Positions 60,201 to 62,330 of a DNA stretch of 64,000 nucleotides are shown in pieces. Source of the stretch: Bathynomus jamesi (Eukaryota; Arthropoda; Malacostraca; Isopoda; Cirolanidae); NCBI GenBank assembly GCA_023014485.1, contig JAJOZX010002358.1:408501-472500 (forward strand), read 5' to 3'. The position numbers and the translations under genes are program-made. The notes below the pieces were generated by a model, which saw only the letters and a list, made by a program, of their open reading frames with translations, did no database searches and was not told where the DNA came from. How positions within the stretch are numbered: the first letter of the stretch is position 1; every line of letters starts with the position of its first letter.

Positions 60201-61173
60201 TTTTGTACGTAACACGTCGGCCTAACTACCAAAATGATCGAGTGTGGGCCACAGCACCAGATGAAATCGATGACGAATGAACATTATCGCGAATTATTAA
60301 AAGGCCAGACTGTGTTGGTGTGTTTGTTTTGTTCACTGCAAAGAAGCTCATGTGGGTGCTGAAGCCAAATGGTCAGAGTTGGGATGGACAGTATTTTCGT
60401 GATATTATTCTATCCAGCATGTCATTCCTTTTCTAAGAAACCCAAACAATGTTATGGATGTCGATAAGGTCACACTTCTGCACGATAAGGCCCCTGCTTT
60501 AGGGCATTAACCACTCAACAGTTGTTGTGCGGAACCATGAGATCGATTTCTTTGAAATGAAGAATGGCCAGGAAATTCTCCTGACCTGAACGTCTGTGAA
60601 CACATTGGATCAGTTAAAAGGACAAGGTTGAATGTCTCTTGTTTCAAAACCTGCAGCAAATCGATTTTCGAAGGATACATGACGCAACACAATGAACTGT
60701 TTTAGCAATTTGCGTAACGATCAAGATCTATTCACGTCACTTTTGGCAAGCTACCCAAAGCGAATTCAGGCTGTCTTGGAAGCCAATGGCGGGAACACCA
60801 AGTTTTTAATTGTTTCTCATTAAATGCAGGATTAAATTCTCTTTGTAAGGTATGTTTAGTTTTACTGTACCTCTAATGGTTTAGGCCATGGGCGGGGGGG
60901 CTAAGGTTTATTGGAGCCCCGTATACTTATCTTTCCCATCTCTTTCATCTCCCTCTCCCCGTCCCTTCTCCGCGTCTTACCTTGTGTTAGGAAGTTGATG
61001 AAGTTGATGGAAGGCCAGGAGTGGGTTCGAGCCACTTCGATTGCCAACCTTATCCTACATTCGCAATCCACCGCGTTCAAATCTCTTCCAGAAACACTCG
61101 GGGCGAAAATCATTATAAGAATTACGAAAATTTTCCACTTCGGTTGATGACAAAGTGATGACGCGAAAGACAT
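12351..61173 (-). CDS. Divergent ionotropic receptor (IR), complete in 11 exons
   Basis: Variant ionotropic glutamate receptor; arthropod IRs are ligand-gated cation channels of sensory neurons. Exons in gene order: 60981-61173, 46735-46907, 38255-38416, 34651-34815, 31377-31468, 30794-30982, 17199-17431, 14625-14845, 13530-13656, 12931-13096, 12351-12543. The phases chain without conflict and give 637 residues. Features in order: signal peptide (about 13-30), short N-terminal region, S1 with GFVGDLINML and the ITRER arginine that aligns with the glutamate-binding Arg of iGluRs (about 231-330), M1 (LYVVVFIMMAILVF), pore LLQQG, M3 TSYAATLVAHLA, S2, and M4 (LLILGIAGSAFLLCLE). No amino-terminal domain of iGluR size is present. 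The start is the Met before the signal peptide; an upstream Met in the same frame (61272) is possible. The ligand and the orthologous IR are unknown. Confidence 0.92.
12931..13096 (-). CDS. IR exon 10: S2 C-terminal half
   Basis: Acceptor TTTTAAAG, donor GTATCC. Encodes NYVFIGVDVTT to QHNSPFLPIFDER, with the GIGVQHNSPF motif common just before M4 in IRs. Phase 1 in, phase 2 out. Confidence 0.9.
13530..13656 (-). CDS. IR exon 9: S2 middle
   Basis: Acceptor TTACCTACAG, donor GTAGGA. Encodes QTCAGDPKEECRILQEVW to TTYLEGLEKARE. The EGLEKA segment matches the position of the conserved E-G-L/I motif of IR S2 lobes. Confidence 0.88.
14062..14283. mobile_element. 222-bp near-perfect palindrome, hAT-like MITE in (TA)n
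   Basis: The ends read CAAAGCTGGGCAC and its complement, similar to CAGAGATGGGCA of the hAT at 20512. The two halves are reverse complements almost to the centre (14172), including GCGGTACTGCGGTACT repeats. (TA)n lies on both sides, so an 8-bp duplication cannot be told from the repeat. Located in IR intron 8. Confidence 0.88.
14625..14845 (-). CDS. IR exon 8: M3 channel helix and start of S2
   Basis: Acceptor CATTCCTCAG. Encodes TPSCPTTLSTRMVFWYGF, then the M3 motif TSYAATLVAHLA (iGluR SYTANLAAF position), ending FEVIAS. The chosen donor GTTGGT is weak, but it is the one that keeps phase with exon 9. Confidence 0.85.
14846..15330. other. Part of IR intron 7, no recognised element
   Basis: Ordinary AT-rich intron sequence between IR exon 8 and the SINE fragment that starts near 15335. 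No coding exon, TIR pair or tandem repeat was seen. Confidence 0.55.
15335..15400 (+). repeat. Composite tRNA SINE, first tRNA-like unit only
   Basis: CCTCGTTGGTGTTGTAGTTAGC (A-box region) to GGTTCGAAATCC (B box) matches the head of the composite SINE at 17752 and 25736. It stops where the foldback sequence begins. Confidence 0.75.
15401..15530. mobile_element. Half foldback element (right half)
   Basis: Contains the shared AACCTAACCAGTCG, GTACGCCCTTGACG and CGTGATATTTTCGTTAG core, then GTTAGC…GCTAAC. It ends in the word whose reverse complement begins GGATCACCTGAAGATCAGGG. The same word opens the block at 16624, in opposite orientation. Confidence 0.75.
15662..16556. mobile_element. 895-bp palindrome: two inverted copies of a mariner 3' half
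   Basis: TA flanks CAGGGTGTACATAAAGTCAGG and its complement. Each arm of about 430 bp encodes the same C-terminal transposase half (QHDGAPCHYA, RSPDLTPLDFF, 36 residues between the two Asp), on the - strand in the left arm and the + strand in the right. The arms meet near 16109 with a loop of some 20 bp. Neither arm has the first catalytic Asp or the N-terminal domain, so the element is non-autonomous. It lies in IR intron 7 and would fold into a long hairpin RNA if transcribed. Confidence 0.93.
16624..16812. mobile_element. Half foldback element (left half)
   Basis: Opens with GGATCACCTGAAGATCAGGG (same word as 15505-15530, inverted) and includes GTCAACTGTACGCCCTTGAC and CGTGATATTTTCGTTAG. 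It ends with another word that reads GGATCACGGCCCCAAGCC on the - strand. Together with 15401-15530 it brackets the mariner palindrome. Confidence 0.7.
17199..17431 (-). CDS. IR exon 7: M1 and pore loop
   Basis: Acceptor TTCTTTTGCAG, donor GTGTGA. Encodes RKMYVGTRVDTRQKLL, M1 (SPMEPTLYVVVFIMMAILVF), the cytoplasmic linker and VWYMLSALLQQ at the pore. This is the strongest single piece of evidence for the IR call. Confidence 0.95.
17752..18025 (+). repeat. Composite tRNA-derived SINE, two tRNA-like units
   Basis: Unit 1 has A-box TGGTGTAGTGGTTAG and B-box GGTTCGAGACC. After a linker with CAGCAAAACCCA, unit 2 has TGGCCTAGTGGTTAAG and GGTTCGGATTCC. The 3' tail (17977-18018) contains AAGCTTGACCTTCG and GGCGGAAGCT and matches the 3' end of the LINE at 18440-20500. 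Pol III promoter function is expected from the boxes. Full-length relatives are at 25736 (+) and 28320 (-). Confidence 0.9.
18026..18340. other. Intron 6 stretch without recognised element
   Basis: AT-rich sequence after the SINE, ending in a (CA)n/(TA)n microsatellite at about 18331-18382. No coding or transposon feature could be supported. Confidence 0.5.
18440..20500 (-). mobile_element. LINE, CR1/Jockey-like, 5'-truncated
   Basis: The reverse transcriptase and C-terminal regions of a non-LTR retrotransposon. The 3' end at 18440-18462 is a short (AAGGT)n tail on the element strand. The 5' side ends at the (TA)n tract beside the hAT at 20512. No target duplication was found because both sides touch simple repeats. 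Confidence 0.85.
18483..20340 (-). pseudogene. LINE reverse transcriptase, frameshifted
   Basis: Reads in three frames from about 20340 down. First AGPDKWNATLIKNC and IPGILKSVNIVPIYKGG, then RPVSLTSHLTKIFERI, SGPQGTVLAPLLF and the catalytic SFADDTKL. The C-terminal RNA-binding-like region continues in another frame to …GGATSLTFAK near 18483. Frameshifts fall near 19975 and 18870-18900. The frame otherwise stays open for 383 codons, so decay is moderate. The endonuclease domain is absent. Confidence 0.88.
20770..21002 (+). pseudogene. hAT transposase fragment, central part
   Basis: Encodes MNAAFYYARHLPKVRQIV to IKEAYEAVNT, which looks like a central hAT transposase segment. The frame is cut by the nested transposon at 21003. 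Confidence 0.65.
21003..23166 (+). mobile_element. Nested DNA transposon, CMC-like ends
   Basis: The left end CACTGGTCAACAAAG matches the reverse complement of the right end (CACTGGTCGACAAAA). Subterminal TTTTTGTCACA and TTTTTCTATCACCCA blocks are also mirrored at both ends. CACTR-type termini suggest the CMC superfamily; that is inference. A clear target duplication was not seen. Confidence 0.7.
21331..22967 (+). pseudogene. Transposase-like protein of nested element, several frameshifts
   Basis: Starts MPRKCVNHPN at 21331 and shifts frame near 21365 to VCYVCRELTLKF. It has two N-terminal Cys pairs (CYVC and CCITC), WAPHICCITCLRLLTGW, then DLSELVCDLKLSK. A later part has WHICGDLKVIALLGLQ, a CCFLCEWDSR zinc-type motif, KIHFLDSHLDFFP and DEHGERFHQQ, ending SSVATF. 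GD, LD and DEHGE are candidate catalytic residues. At least three frameshifts and an in-frame TGA (near 22162) disrupt it. I recognise it only as a widespread arthropod transposon-type protein; the exact family is not certain. Confidence 0.7.
23167..23427 (+). pseudogene. hAT transposase C-terminal dimerisation domain
   Basis: Encodes PTSASVERSFSILRKLLA and NVKNYIAVLYNAD, the hAT C-terminal dimerisation motif, before a TAA. It belongs to the outer hAT and resumes right after the nested element. Confidence 0.85.
23960..24046. repeat. (TA)n microsatellite, interrupted
   Basis: TA dinucleotides with a few AATA interruptions between the hAT and the TTAGG-rich stretch. Confidence 0.95.
24075..24165. 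repeat. Interstitial TTAGG-like repeats
   Basis: Imperfect GGTTAGGTTAGG runs with insertions such as TCAGG and GATAGG. The unit matches the arthropod telomere motif TTAGG, but it is degenerate and internal, so it is not a telomere. Confidence 0.75.
24222..25690 (+). mobile_element. CR1-like LINE, 5'-truncated, copy 1
   Basis: Homologous to 48455-50020 on the opposite strand, from the segment starting TCAGTCACATGGCAAATG to the common 3' end TCTGAAACATTATAACG followed by (TA)n. The 3' UTR of about 740 bp contains a SINE-like GTGGTTCGGAACCCACGT block at about 25550. Confidence 0.9.
24239..24943 (+). pseudogene. CR1-like reverse transcriptase C-terminal part
   Basis: An open frame of 234 codons starts inside the reverse transcriptase (MRFNVDKCKILHIGS) and covers the thumb and C-terminal region (KDLGVIVTGDLKVAKQ, YKSLVRPHLEYAVQFWNP, RRATKMIPSLRSKSYEDRL) to the stop. 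The catalytic FADD motif is missing because of 5' truncation; it is present in the copy at 49223-49972. The frame is intact, so the copy is young, but it is a fragment. Confidence 0.9.
25691..25735. repeat. (TA)n microsatellite
   Basis: TA tract between the CR1 3' end and the composite SINE. Confidence 0.97.
25736..26005 (+). repeat. Composite tRNA-derived SINE
   Basis: Same two-unit structure as 17752-18025: GTGGTGTAGTGGTTAACG and GGATCGAGACCCGG, then CCTAGTGGTTAAGACG and GGTTCGGATTCGACG, then the tail with GCTTGACCTTCG. It ends in (TG)n/(TA)n. Confidence 0.9.
26100..26730. other. Intron 6 stretch without recognised element
   Basis: AT-rich sequence with no convincing ORF, TIR or tandem repeat. 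Confidence 0.55.
26732..27252. mobile_element. Foldback element with eight iterated words
   Basis: The outer ends are GGATCATGTCAAGAATAGCG and its complement. The 20-mer TGTCAAGAATAGCGAACCCA or its complement occurs about eight times: one forward plus three inverted at the left, four inverted at the right, spaced 34-36 bp. Between the blocks are the GTACGCCCTTGACGATTGG and AACCTAACC core motifs shared with the other foldback copies, split by AT-rich filler. No transposase. Located in IR intron 6. Confidence 0.85.
27260..28300. other. Intron 6 stretch with simple repeats only
   Basis: Contains (TTAG)n at 27581-27615 and (AATAA/AAAAT)n at about 27828-27870. Nothing coding could be supported. 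Confidence 0.6.
28320..28618 (-). repeat. Composite tRNA-derived SINE
   Basis: Reverse-strand copy of the two-unit SINE, with the LINE-like tail at its low-coordinate end (28341-28385, GCTTCCGCCCGAATTG… GAAGGTCAAGCTT). Confidence 0.9.
28630..29960. other. Intron 6 stretch without recognised gene
   Basis: A (TA)n tract lies at about 28757-28796, followed by a solitary mariner-type end GGGCCACCCTGTATAC. The rest is AT-rich with no supported feature. Confidence 0.55.
29965..30125 (-). repeat. SINE-B (tRNA-derived)
   Basis: On the - strand CCGTGGCAAAGTGGGTAATA resembles a tRNA A-box region and GGGGTTCGACTCCCG is a B box. It continues into an (AAT)n segment and the GGCC-rich body. Confidence 0.75.
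30794..30982 (-). CDS. IR exon 6: S1 lobe with ligand-binding arginine
   Basis: Acceptor ATCCTTAG, donor GTACGT. Encodes LTFHVLEGYGYGKL to GELQRKKVDLTVSEL, SITRERTDVVSYTQPLYMI. The Arg in ITRER sits where iGluRs bind the glutamate carboxylate. Confidence 0.95.
31377..31468 (-). CDS. IR exon 5: start of S1
   Basis: Acceptor TTCATCAAG, donor GTAAGT. Encodes VFPHFTTYTEDGVTGFVGDL to LKDAHNF, the G-x-x-x-DLI/L segment that opens S1 in IRs. Phase 0 in, phase 2 out. Confidence 0.93.
32195..32360. mobile_element. PLE-like palindromic terminal repeat, type 2, copy 1
   Basis: Arms of about 75 bp around a 14-bp loop. Each arm carries ACCCGAAGAGGATGCC, a short loop, then GGCATCGAAACTGTTGTGG and AAACTCTGTCTATTAGAG. 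The GAAGA, six-pair stem, GAAAC arrangement resembles a hammerhead core with one substitution on the 5' side, and the predicted cleavage position is a G, so it is probably not active. PLE origin is inferred. Confidence 0.55.
32525..32604. mobile_element. 80-bp mariner-type MITE
   Basis: TA-flanked inverted ends CAGGATGTTCATTAAGT and ACTTTATGAACACCCTG. The whole element is one hairpin. Confidence 0.8.
32756..32960 (-). repeat. SINE-C (tRNA-derived)
   Basis: The - strand carries GTGGTTCGGATCCCACG followed by TAAAGCTGTAGGTAC, as in 36850-37025, preceded by GTCGTAGCCAATGTC. Confidence 0.75.
32961..33838. other. IR intron 4 stretch without recognised element
   Basis: AT-rich. The sequence around 33280-33700 is partly self-complementary (two TTAC…GGTGTAGTTATT-like segments), but I could not define an element. 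Confidence 0.45.
33839..34340. repeat. 51-bp minisatellite, about ten units
   Basis: Unit begins AATGCACATAACGTTTCTAC, continues TTCGTAAAAGGTGCCATTCT and ends GAACTAYAAGT. Units are almost identical apart from C/T changes. Because 51 is divisible by three, a frame stays open on each strand (17-residue repeats); these are not taken as genes. Located in IR intron 4. Confidence 0.96.
34651..34815 (-). CDS. IR exon 4: region just before S1
   Basis: Acceptor CTTTTTAACAG, donor GTAAGA. Encodes PYSLYRVGERINDILEERGG to LLRRRSDFNGYPMKGVGVK. The RRRSDFNGYPMKG motif is the classical lead-in to the IR ligand-binding domain. Phase 0 both ends. Confidence 0.93.
34885..35065 (-). repeat. SINE-B (tRNA-derived)
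   Basis: The - strand carries CCGTAACTCAGTGGGTATCA and GGGGTTCGAATCCC, an (AAT)n stretch, and the GCCAGTTTCTGGCCCTCC body. Confidence 0.8.
35075..35170 (+). repeat. SINE-B 3' part
   Basis: GCTGGTAATCATAATCCAGGA to GTGCCAGTTTCTGGCACTCC is the body of the same SINE on the opposite strand from the neighbouring copy. Confidence 0.65.
35171..36247. other. IR intron 3 stretch, AT tandem repeat only
   Basis: About 35620-35705 is a tandem array of AAAGAATAAATGAATTAT-type units. Otherwise nothing was recognised. Confidence 0.6.
36248..36441. mobile_element. Foldback element, cleanest single hairpin
   Basis: The two arms (about 36250-36335 and 36350-36440) are almost perfect reverse complements around the spacer AAGGGCGTACAGTTAACC. 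The outer word reads GTAGAATTCGGACCCCAGCC on both arms; the right arm starts GGATCATAT on its strand. The core GTTAGCTTTATAAGGCTAAC and CGAAAATATCA match the other copies. Located in IR intron 3. Confidence 0.9.
36850..37025 (+). repeat. SINE-C (tRNA-derived)
   Basis: Contains GTGGTTCGGGTCCCACGT (B box) and AAAGCTGTAGGTCC. This + strand copy is the best preserved of the family here. Confidence 0.75.
37271..37835 (-). mobile_element. Non-autonomous mariner, 565 bp, TA duplication
   Basis: Long TIRs (over 100 bp) start TCGGGTG and contain TTTAAACATCTGACACC and AAAAGGTTTGTATTTTTTTA. TA flanks both sides. The interior on the - strand retains decayed transposase C-terminal sequence (ISTDTLSRVLPNFVVRMQ, RGHHIEHVLH). 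Same family as 42092-45320. Confidence 0.9.
37975..38150 (+). repeat. SINE-B (tRNA-derived)
   Basis: CGTAGTTCGGTGGGTCGG (A-box region), GGGATTTGAATCTCG (B box), body GTGCCAATTTCTGACCCTCC, tail (AATGATG)n. Located in IR intron 3. Confidence 0.8.
38255..38416 (-). CDS. IR exon 3: N-terminal region
   Basis: Acceptor TGCGTTTTCAG, donor GTATGT. Encodes VNEKNRFFSESSWAVLL to FFVFDVSQCKTSVE, phase 0 both ends. The sequence itself is poorly conserved; the call rests on phase and gene order. Confidence 0.82.
38438..39674 (+). mobile_element. Mariner-like transposon, full length but decayed
   Basis: TIRs GGGTGGTCCAAAAGTTC and its near complement at 39660-39674, with TA on the left. Length about 1.24 kb. 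The right TA is altered. Confidence 0.9.
38509..39572 (+). pseudogene. Mariner-like transposase with stops and a short duplication
   Basis: Starts MMDVQERAMVV at 38509. A short segment at about 38556-38630 is tandemly duplicated (AAGTGCAAAGAAATTCG twice). HTH region, then FFSDEATFHTCGKVNRHN, FQQDGAPCHYA and RSPDLTPLEFA, with 36 residues between the second and third Asp. In-frame stops follow NRHNCRI and EFA. The C-terminus RDTDSAHVES ends at TAG 39570. It is close in sequence to the halves in the palindrome at 15662-16556. Confidence 0.9.
39699..40169. mobile_element. Mariner-derived MITE, 471 bp
   Basis: TIRs TGTGGTGTGGCATAAATCGG and its near complement ending CGCACCCTG, with (TA)n on both sides. 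The - strand interior keeps a transposase tail (CIQHDGGHFGQFL). Confidence 0.85.
40767..41557 (-). mobile_element. hAT deletion derivative, 8-bp duplication GTTCAAAC
   Basis: Ends TAGTGCTTGCATAATACCG and its diverged complement (TAGGGGTTAAAACCGG), with many AATACCGGTATT subterminal repeats. GTTCAAAC flanks at 40759-40766 and 41558-41565. Confidence 0.93.
41088..41297 (-). pseudogene. hAT transposase dimerisation domain remnant
   Basis: Encodes LLSIKPTSAESERAFSAAG and LSEQSLDALCFLKAYF, the conserved hAT C-terminus. The rest of the transposase is deleted. Confidence 0.9.
41700..41742. repeat. (TA)n microsatellite
   Basis: TA tract in IR intron 2. The neighbouring bases up to 42050 show no supported gene. 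Confidence 0.95.
42493..45126 (-). mobile_element. hAT transposon nested in mariner
   Basis: Ends CAGTGGTCGGTAACC and GGTTGCCGACCTCTG. Target duplication GTCCAGAG (42485-42492) against GTTCAGAG (45127-45134), one mismatch. Length 2634 bp, with a (TA)n expansion near 42570-42652. Confidence 0.95.
42780..44530 (-). pseudogene. hAT transposase (GTF2IRD2/ZBED-like group), frameshifted
   Basis: The - strand starts MASKKRKIKEENREFKSEW near 44528 with an N-terminal zinc-finger-like CAICKEKWP. It continues IKKLPLS-type sequence, SIACDESCDVNDVAQIALL (first catalytic Asp region), ISFHCIVHQEALCAQ, and FLKEVNCQYSDLLLHSKVR. It ends in a decayed hAT C-terminus (GILSIFGS, then EQIFSSMNYIKS in another frame near 42850). 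At least four frameshifts. The group name is from memory of the protein family and is inference. Confidence 0.82.
45367..45573. mobile_element. Mariner-type MITE
   Basis: CAGGGTTGCATAAAAGTCAGG and its near complement ending TTTTGCGCCACCC. TA on the left next to (TA)n; the right terminus is slightly eroded. Confidence 0.8.
45630..45850. mobile_element. PLE-like palindromic element, type 1, copy 2
   Basis: Arms 45630-45705 and 45736-45813 are reverse complements around a 30-bp loop. The extension 45814-45850 (AAGGTCACGTGTTATTTTG) equals 3843-3881 inverted. (TA)n flanks both sides, as in copy 1. The hammerhead-like motif TTGATAATGTGA… CACGAAAGCG is present in each arm. Confidence 0.6.
46084..46235 (+). 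repeat. SINE-D, tRNA-derived, with 15-bp target duplication
   Basis: Starts AGGTCTTCCAGTAGCTCAG (A-box region TAGCTCAGTGG), then GGGTTCGTTCCC (B box), body with CTGGCCGCAGGTAACCC. TTTTGGAATAATATT is present at 46069-46083 and 46236-46250. Only 152 bp, with no A-rich tail. Confidence 0.92.
46251..46734. other. Intron 2 end, no recognised element
   Basis: A short (AACGTTT)n repeat lies near 46307-46337. Nothing else could be supported. Confidence 0.5.
46735..46907 (-). CDS. IR exon 2: N-terminal region
   Basis: Acceptor TTTCTTCGTCAG, donor GTATAA. Encodes ECLPGPSDLLQIFGEF to FVAHFSKELSSFFFQ, phase 1 in and phase 0 out, matching exons 1 and 3. A different frame gives a longer open stretch, but it breaks the splice phases. 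Confidence 0.85.
47087..47240. mobile_element. PLE-like palindromic terminal repeat, type 2, copy 2
   Basis: Same 5' lead as 32139 (CTTTTCTACGTGAAGGTC) and the same arms (ACCCACTCTAATAGACAG), but the centre is shortened to one GCCAGTGGGCATCGAAAC copy. Confidence 0.6.
47241..48240. other. IR intron 1 stretch with simple repeats and one weak exon candidate
   Basis: Contains (CT)n at about 47389-47413 and (TA)n at about 47445-47457. A + strand open segment at 47743-47915 follows an AG and encodes NPVIQPRAASNKMDIRSM to NVKRVQRRF stop. It is less AT-rich than its surroundings, but no partner exon was found. Confidence 0.35.
48302..48400. mobile_element. 99-bp mariner-type MITE, copy 1
   Basis: TA-flanked CGAGGGTCGG and CCGACCCTCG ends; a hairpin with AATGCCTCTTATT arms. 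It lies inside a longer segment repeated at 51170-51375. Confidence 0.88.
48455..50020 (-). mobile_element. CR1-like LINE, 5'-truncated, copy 2
   Basis: Reverse-strand relative of 24222-25690 with the same 3' end (48455-48480). It extends further 5' to include the catalytic core. The high-coordinate side ends at (TA)n at about 50025. Confidence 0.9.
49223..49972 (-). pseudogene. CR1-like reverse transcriptase, partial
   Basis: Open for 250 codons. It begins GPLPFLIYINDLDVGL, then the catalytic SKFADDTKLGG, and continues as in the 24239 copy to the stop. A deletion after FFEISQYN removes about 45 residues present in the other copy. The 5' part, including the endonuclease, is absent. Confidence 0.9.
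50075..51146. repeat. Cluster of three ~450-bp units, two direct and one inverted
   Basis: Unit A 50075-50530; unit B 50531-50712 is the first 180 bp of the same unit; unit C 51146-50713 is inverted. Each starts TTAAACACAGACCGTGCATGG on its strand and contains CCCGACGTGGGCAACGGGTC. A and C carry a matching 94-codon open frame (MQRVFYLYRGSECSG…) of unknown nature. (TA)n flanks both sides. The arrangement recalls PLE or DIRS terminal repeats, but no reverse transcriptase is present. Confidence 0.75.
51226..51323. mobile_element. 98-bp mariner-type MITE, copy 2
   Basis: Same ends and body as 48302-48400, including about 45 bp of identical flank on each side, so the pair was duplicated as part of a longer segment. 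Confidence 0.88.
51568..53107. repeat. 311-bp satellite, five units
   Basis: Units start AATGACGYCATAAAAATTTG at 51568, 51881, 52191, 52502 and 52813. They are nearly identical; the first differs most. Each unit contains AACCTAACCTAACC and other CCTAA motifs near its end. No coding frame. Located in IR intron 1. Confidence 0.97.
53212..53811. mobile_element. hAT MITE, 600 bp, 8-bp duplication GTTTGAAC
   Basis: Ends TAGGGTTTCTTTC and AGAAACCCTA. GTTTGAAC flanks at 53204-53211 and 53812-53819. Subterminal regions hold many ATCCCGGGA repeats on both sides. No transposase. Confidence 0.94.
53820..54487. other. Intron 1 stretch, (CA)n only
   Basis: A (CA)n microsatellite at about 54227-54272. 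The rest shows no supported feature. Confidence 0.6.
54823..55287 (+). repeat. 5' LTR
   Basis: 465 bp, TGTAGTGAATAC to …AACA. About 97-98 percent alike to the 3' LTR by eye, differing mainly by single-base indels. Confidence 0.92.
55288..55306 (+). promoter_or_regulatory. Probable primer-binding site (tRNA-Trp type)
   Basis: TTGATGACCCCGGAGCTGG right after the LTR resembles the complement of the 3' end of tRNA-Trp (TGGTGACCCCG…), the primer reported for CsRn1 elements. There are a few mismatches. Confidence 0.5.
55316..55545. repeat. 60-bp minisatellite in the gypsy leader
   Basis: Unit GACTAGGACCAGACTGTAAC, then GTCGCTCGTGCCCTCTGCCC, then ATCACCCCCTTCACCCGAGC, with about three exact copies and edges. 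It produces open frames on the - strand that are not taken as genes. Confidence 0.9.
55642..56404 (+). pseudogene. Gypsy gag, one frameshift
   Basis: Starts MPDDAGAISHLSVKLPVFW at 55642. A shift near 55745 leads to ARTKYDHVLSSLPASI, EELGDRKPTQMLRAMQ and LFLQKLPPSAQRVLATMD. The C-terminus has the CsRn1-type CFYHSKFGKKARKCISPC motif in place of a CCHC knuckle. It ends at TAA 56404. Confidence 0.88.
56353..59135 (+). pseudogene. Gypsy pol: protease, RT, RNase H, integrase; frameshifted
   Basis: Protease FLVDTGASVSVFP (about 56470). RT with FSKIDLVKAFHHIPV, FLKMPFGLRNAAQTFQRF and catalytic YIDD at 57366-57377. RNase H around 57870 (IAFYSKKLQPAQTRYSAFGR). Integrase zinc finger HPGIRAS…KTCLACQRAK (about 58400-58520) and core VITDQGRQFESSLW…HPQANGLVERFHRQ (about 58750-58890). 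At least five frameshifts, and the first integrase Asp region is damaged near 58580-58620. Confidence 0.92.
59435..59894 (+). repeat. 3' LTR
   Basis: 460 bp, preceded by a G-rich polypurine tract (GGGGGGGGAGTG). Confidence 0.92.
60981..61173 (-). CDS. IR exon 1: signal peptide
   Basis: ATG at 61173, donor GTAAGA. Encodes MSFASSLCHQPKWKIF, a hydrophobic signal segment (VILIMIFAPSVSG) and CECRIRLAIEVARTHSW, ending phase 1 to fit exon 2. An upstream in-frame Met extends the frame to 61272, but it lacks features. Confidence 0.85.
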
Positions 61174-62069
61174 TTTTCTTTCCTGGTTCATTATTTGGTA
61201 CTCGACTGACTTTGCTTCCTTTTCTTCATCAGATTTGGTTTCTTTCAAACAGCAACGATTCTTTGCCATCAAAAAATTTTCGTGTACCTGAAATTGCTCT
61301 TTATATATAATTATTTATACTAATAATAACCTAAAAATAATTTAAATAACCTCATTGACTTTTAATAACTGATAAAAAAATTTATAATTAGTCGAGTTAA
61401 ATTAACAAGTATGAAAACAATAAATTTTAAAAAATTTCAAACAAAGAATAAACCATCCTTAATTCCATGCATTATAAGGTAAACAACGTTGCTCACAACA
61501 TTCCAAATAACAAACAAAACACTTTAAATGCATTTTTTATTTAATATTTACCAAGAATTTCATTATTAAAAAAAAAAAAATTAAAAATTACTTATTTTTT
61601 AAAATTTAAAATTTATTCTTATAATAGTAACGATTAAACGGGTTTTAATATATGTACAATACGATCATTCGTCATGGAATATTTTCGGCTAATTATTAAA
61701 ATTTTAATAATTTGCATTGTCTATATTCGTAATAAACAATACTTTAACTGAATTAATATTAACAATAATTAATAATAACTGATATATATATATATATATA
61801 TATATTGAGTTGGGCCAAATATATATTCCGCATTAGAACAGAATATATAAAATGACCAACTTCTACGCGTTATCAAATAATACTGGCACTCTGATTTCCC
61901 CTCACGTTTACCTTCACTTTCAGTGCCAAGCAGAAAAGCAAGTAAAAGCGCATTAATGCCTCCATTTATATAGGTACAACCTTTTCTACTGAATAAGCAA
62001 ATCGTGAGGTTGGAACCGATTGCATATTAATTTTGAAAATACCCAAAAGAATCAATCACGCGATGGTCT

Positions 62070-62131
<62 letters not shown>

Positions 62132-62261
62132 AAAGCCTTATCGACTGTACTTAAATGTGAATTCAAACAAAGAATAATTTTATGTTACAGATTTCATTTT
62201 TTATAAATATATAATTCGGAGATAAGGATCGTATATATATATATGAAAAATATCTCCTACC

Positions 62262-62330
62262 ACGATTCCACCCCGAGACCCTTGACTCGAAGTCGCGGGC
62301 GCTGACCGTTAGATTACCACAGGGTAAAAG
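62262..62330 (-). repeat. tRNA-like relic
   Basis: The - strand reads CCCTGTGGTAATCTAACGG (A-box-like) then GGGTCTCGGGGTGGAATCG. The B box is poor and no cloverleaf is convincing, so this is a SINE or tRNA relic and not a gene. Confidence 0.45.

Larger units (their letters stand above)
54634..60830 (+). pseudogene. Mariner-like transposase, split by LTR element and decayed
   Basis: The N-terminal part 54634-54822 is open (MASQLIGDSERQRVIDRI, FITRSWVAKKLRRSEDFV). The rest, 59895-60830, needs several frameshifts. Recognisable pieces are RPDCVGVFVLFTAKK, LMWVLKPNGQSWDGQYF, VDKVTLLHDKAP (second Asp) and EEWPGNSPDLNVCEHIG (third Asp). The first part stays intact right up to the retrotransposon, so some of the damage in the second part may be older than it looks in a single copy. 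Confidence 0.88.
54488..60921 (+). mobile_element. Mariner-like transposon interrupted by a Ty3/gypsy element
   Basis: TIRs of about 31 bp: AGGGGTTCCAA… and …TTGGAGCCCCG, sharing AAACCTTAGCCCCCC, flanked by TA (54486-54487 and 60922-60923). Without the insert it is about 1.36 kb, the usual mariner size. Confidence 0.93.
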
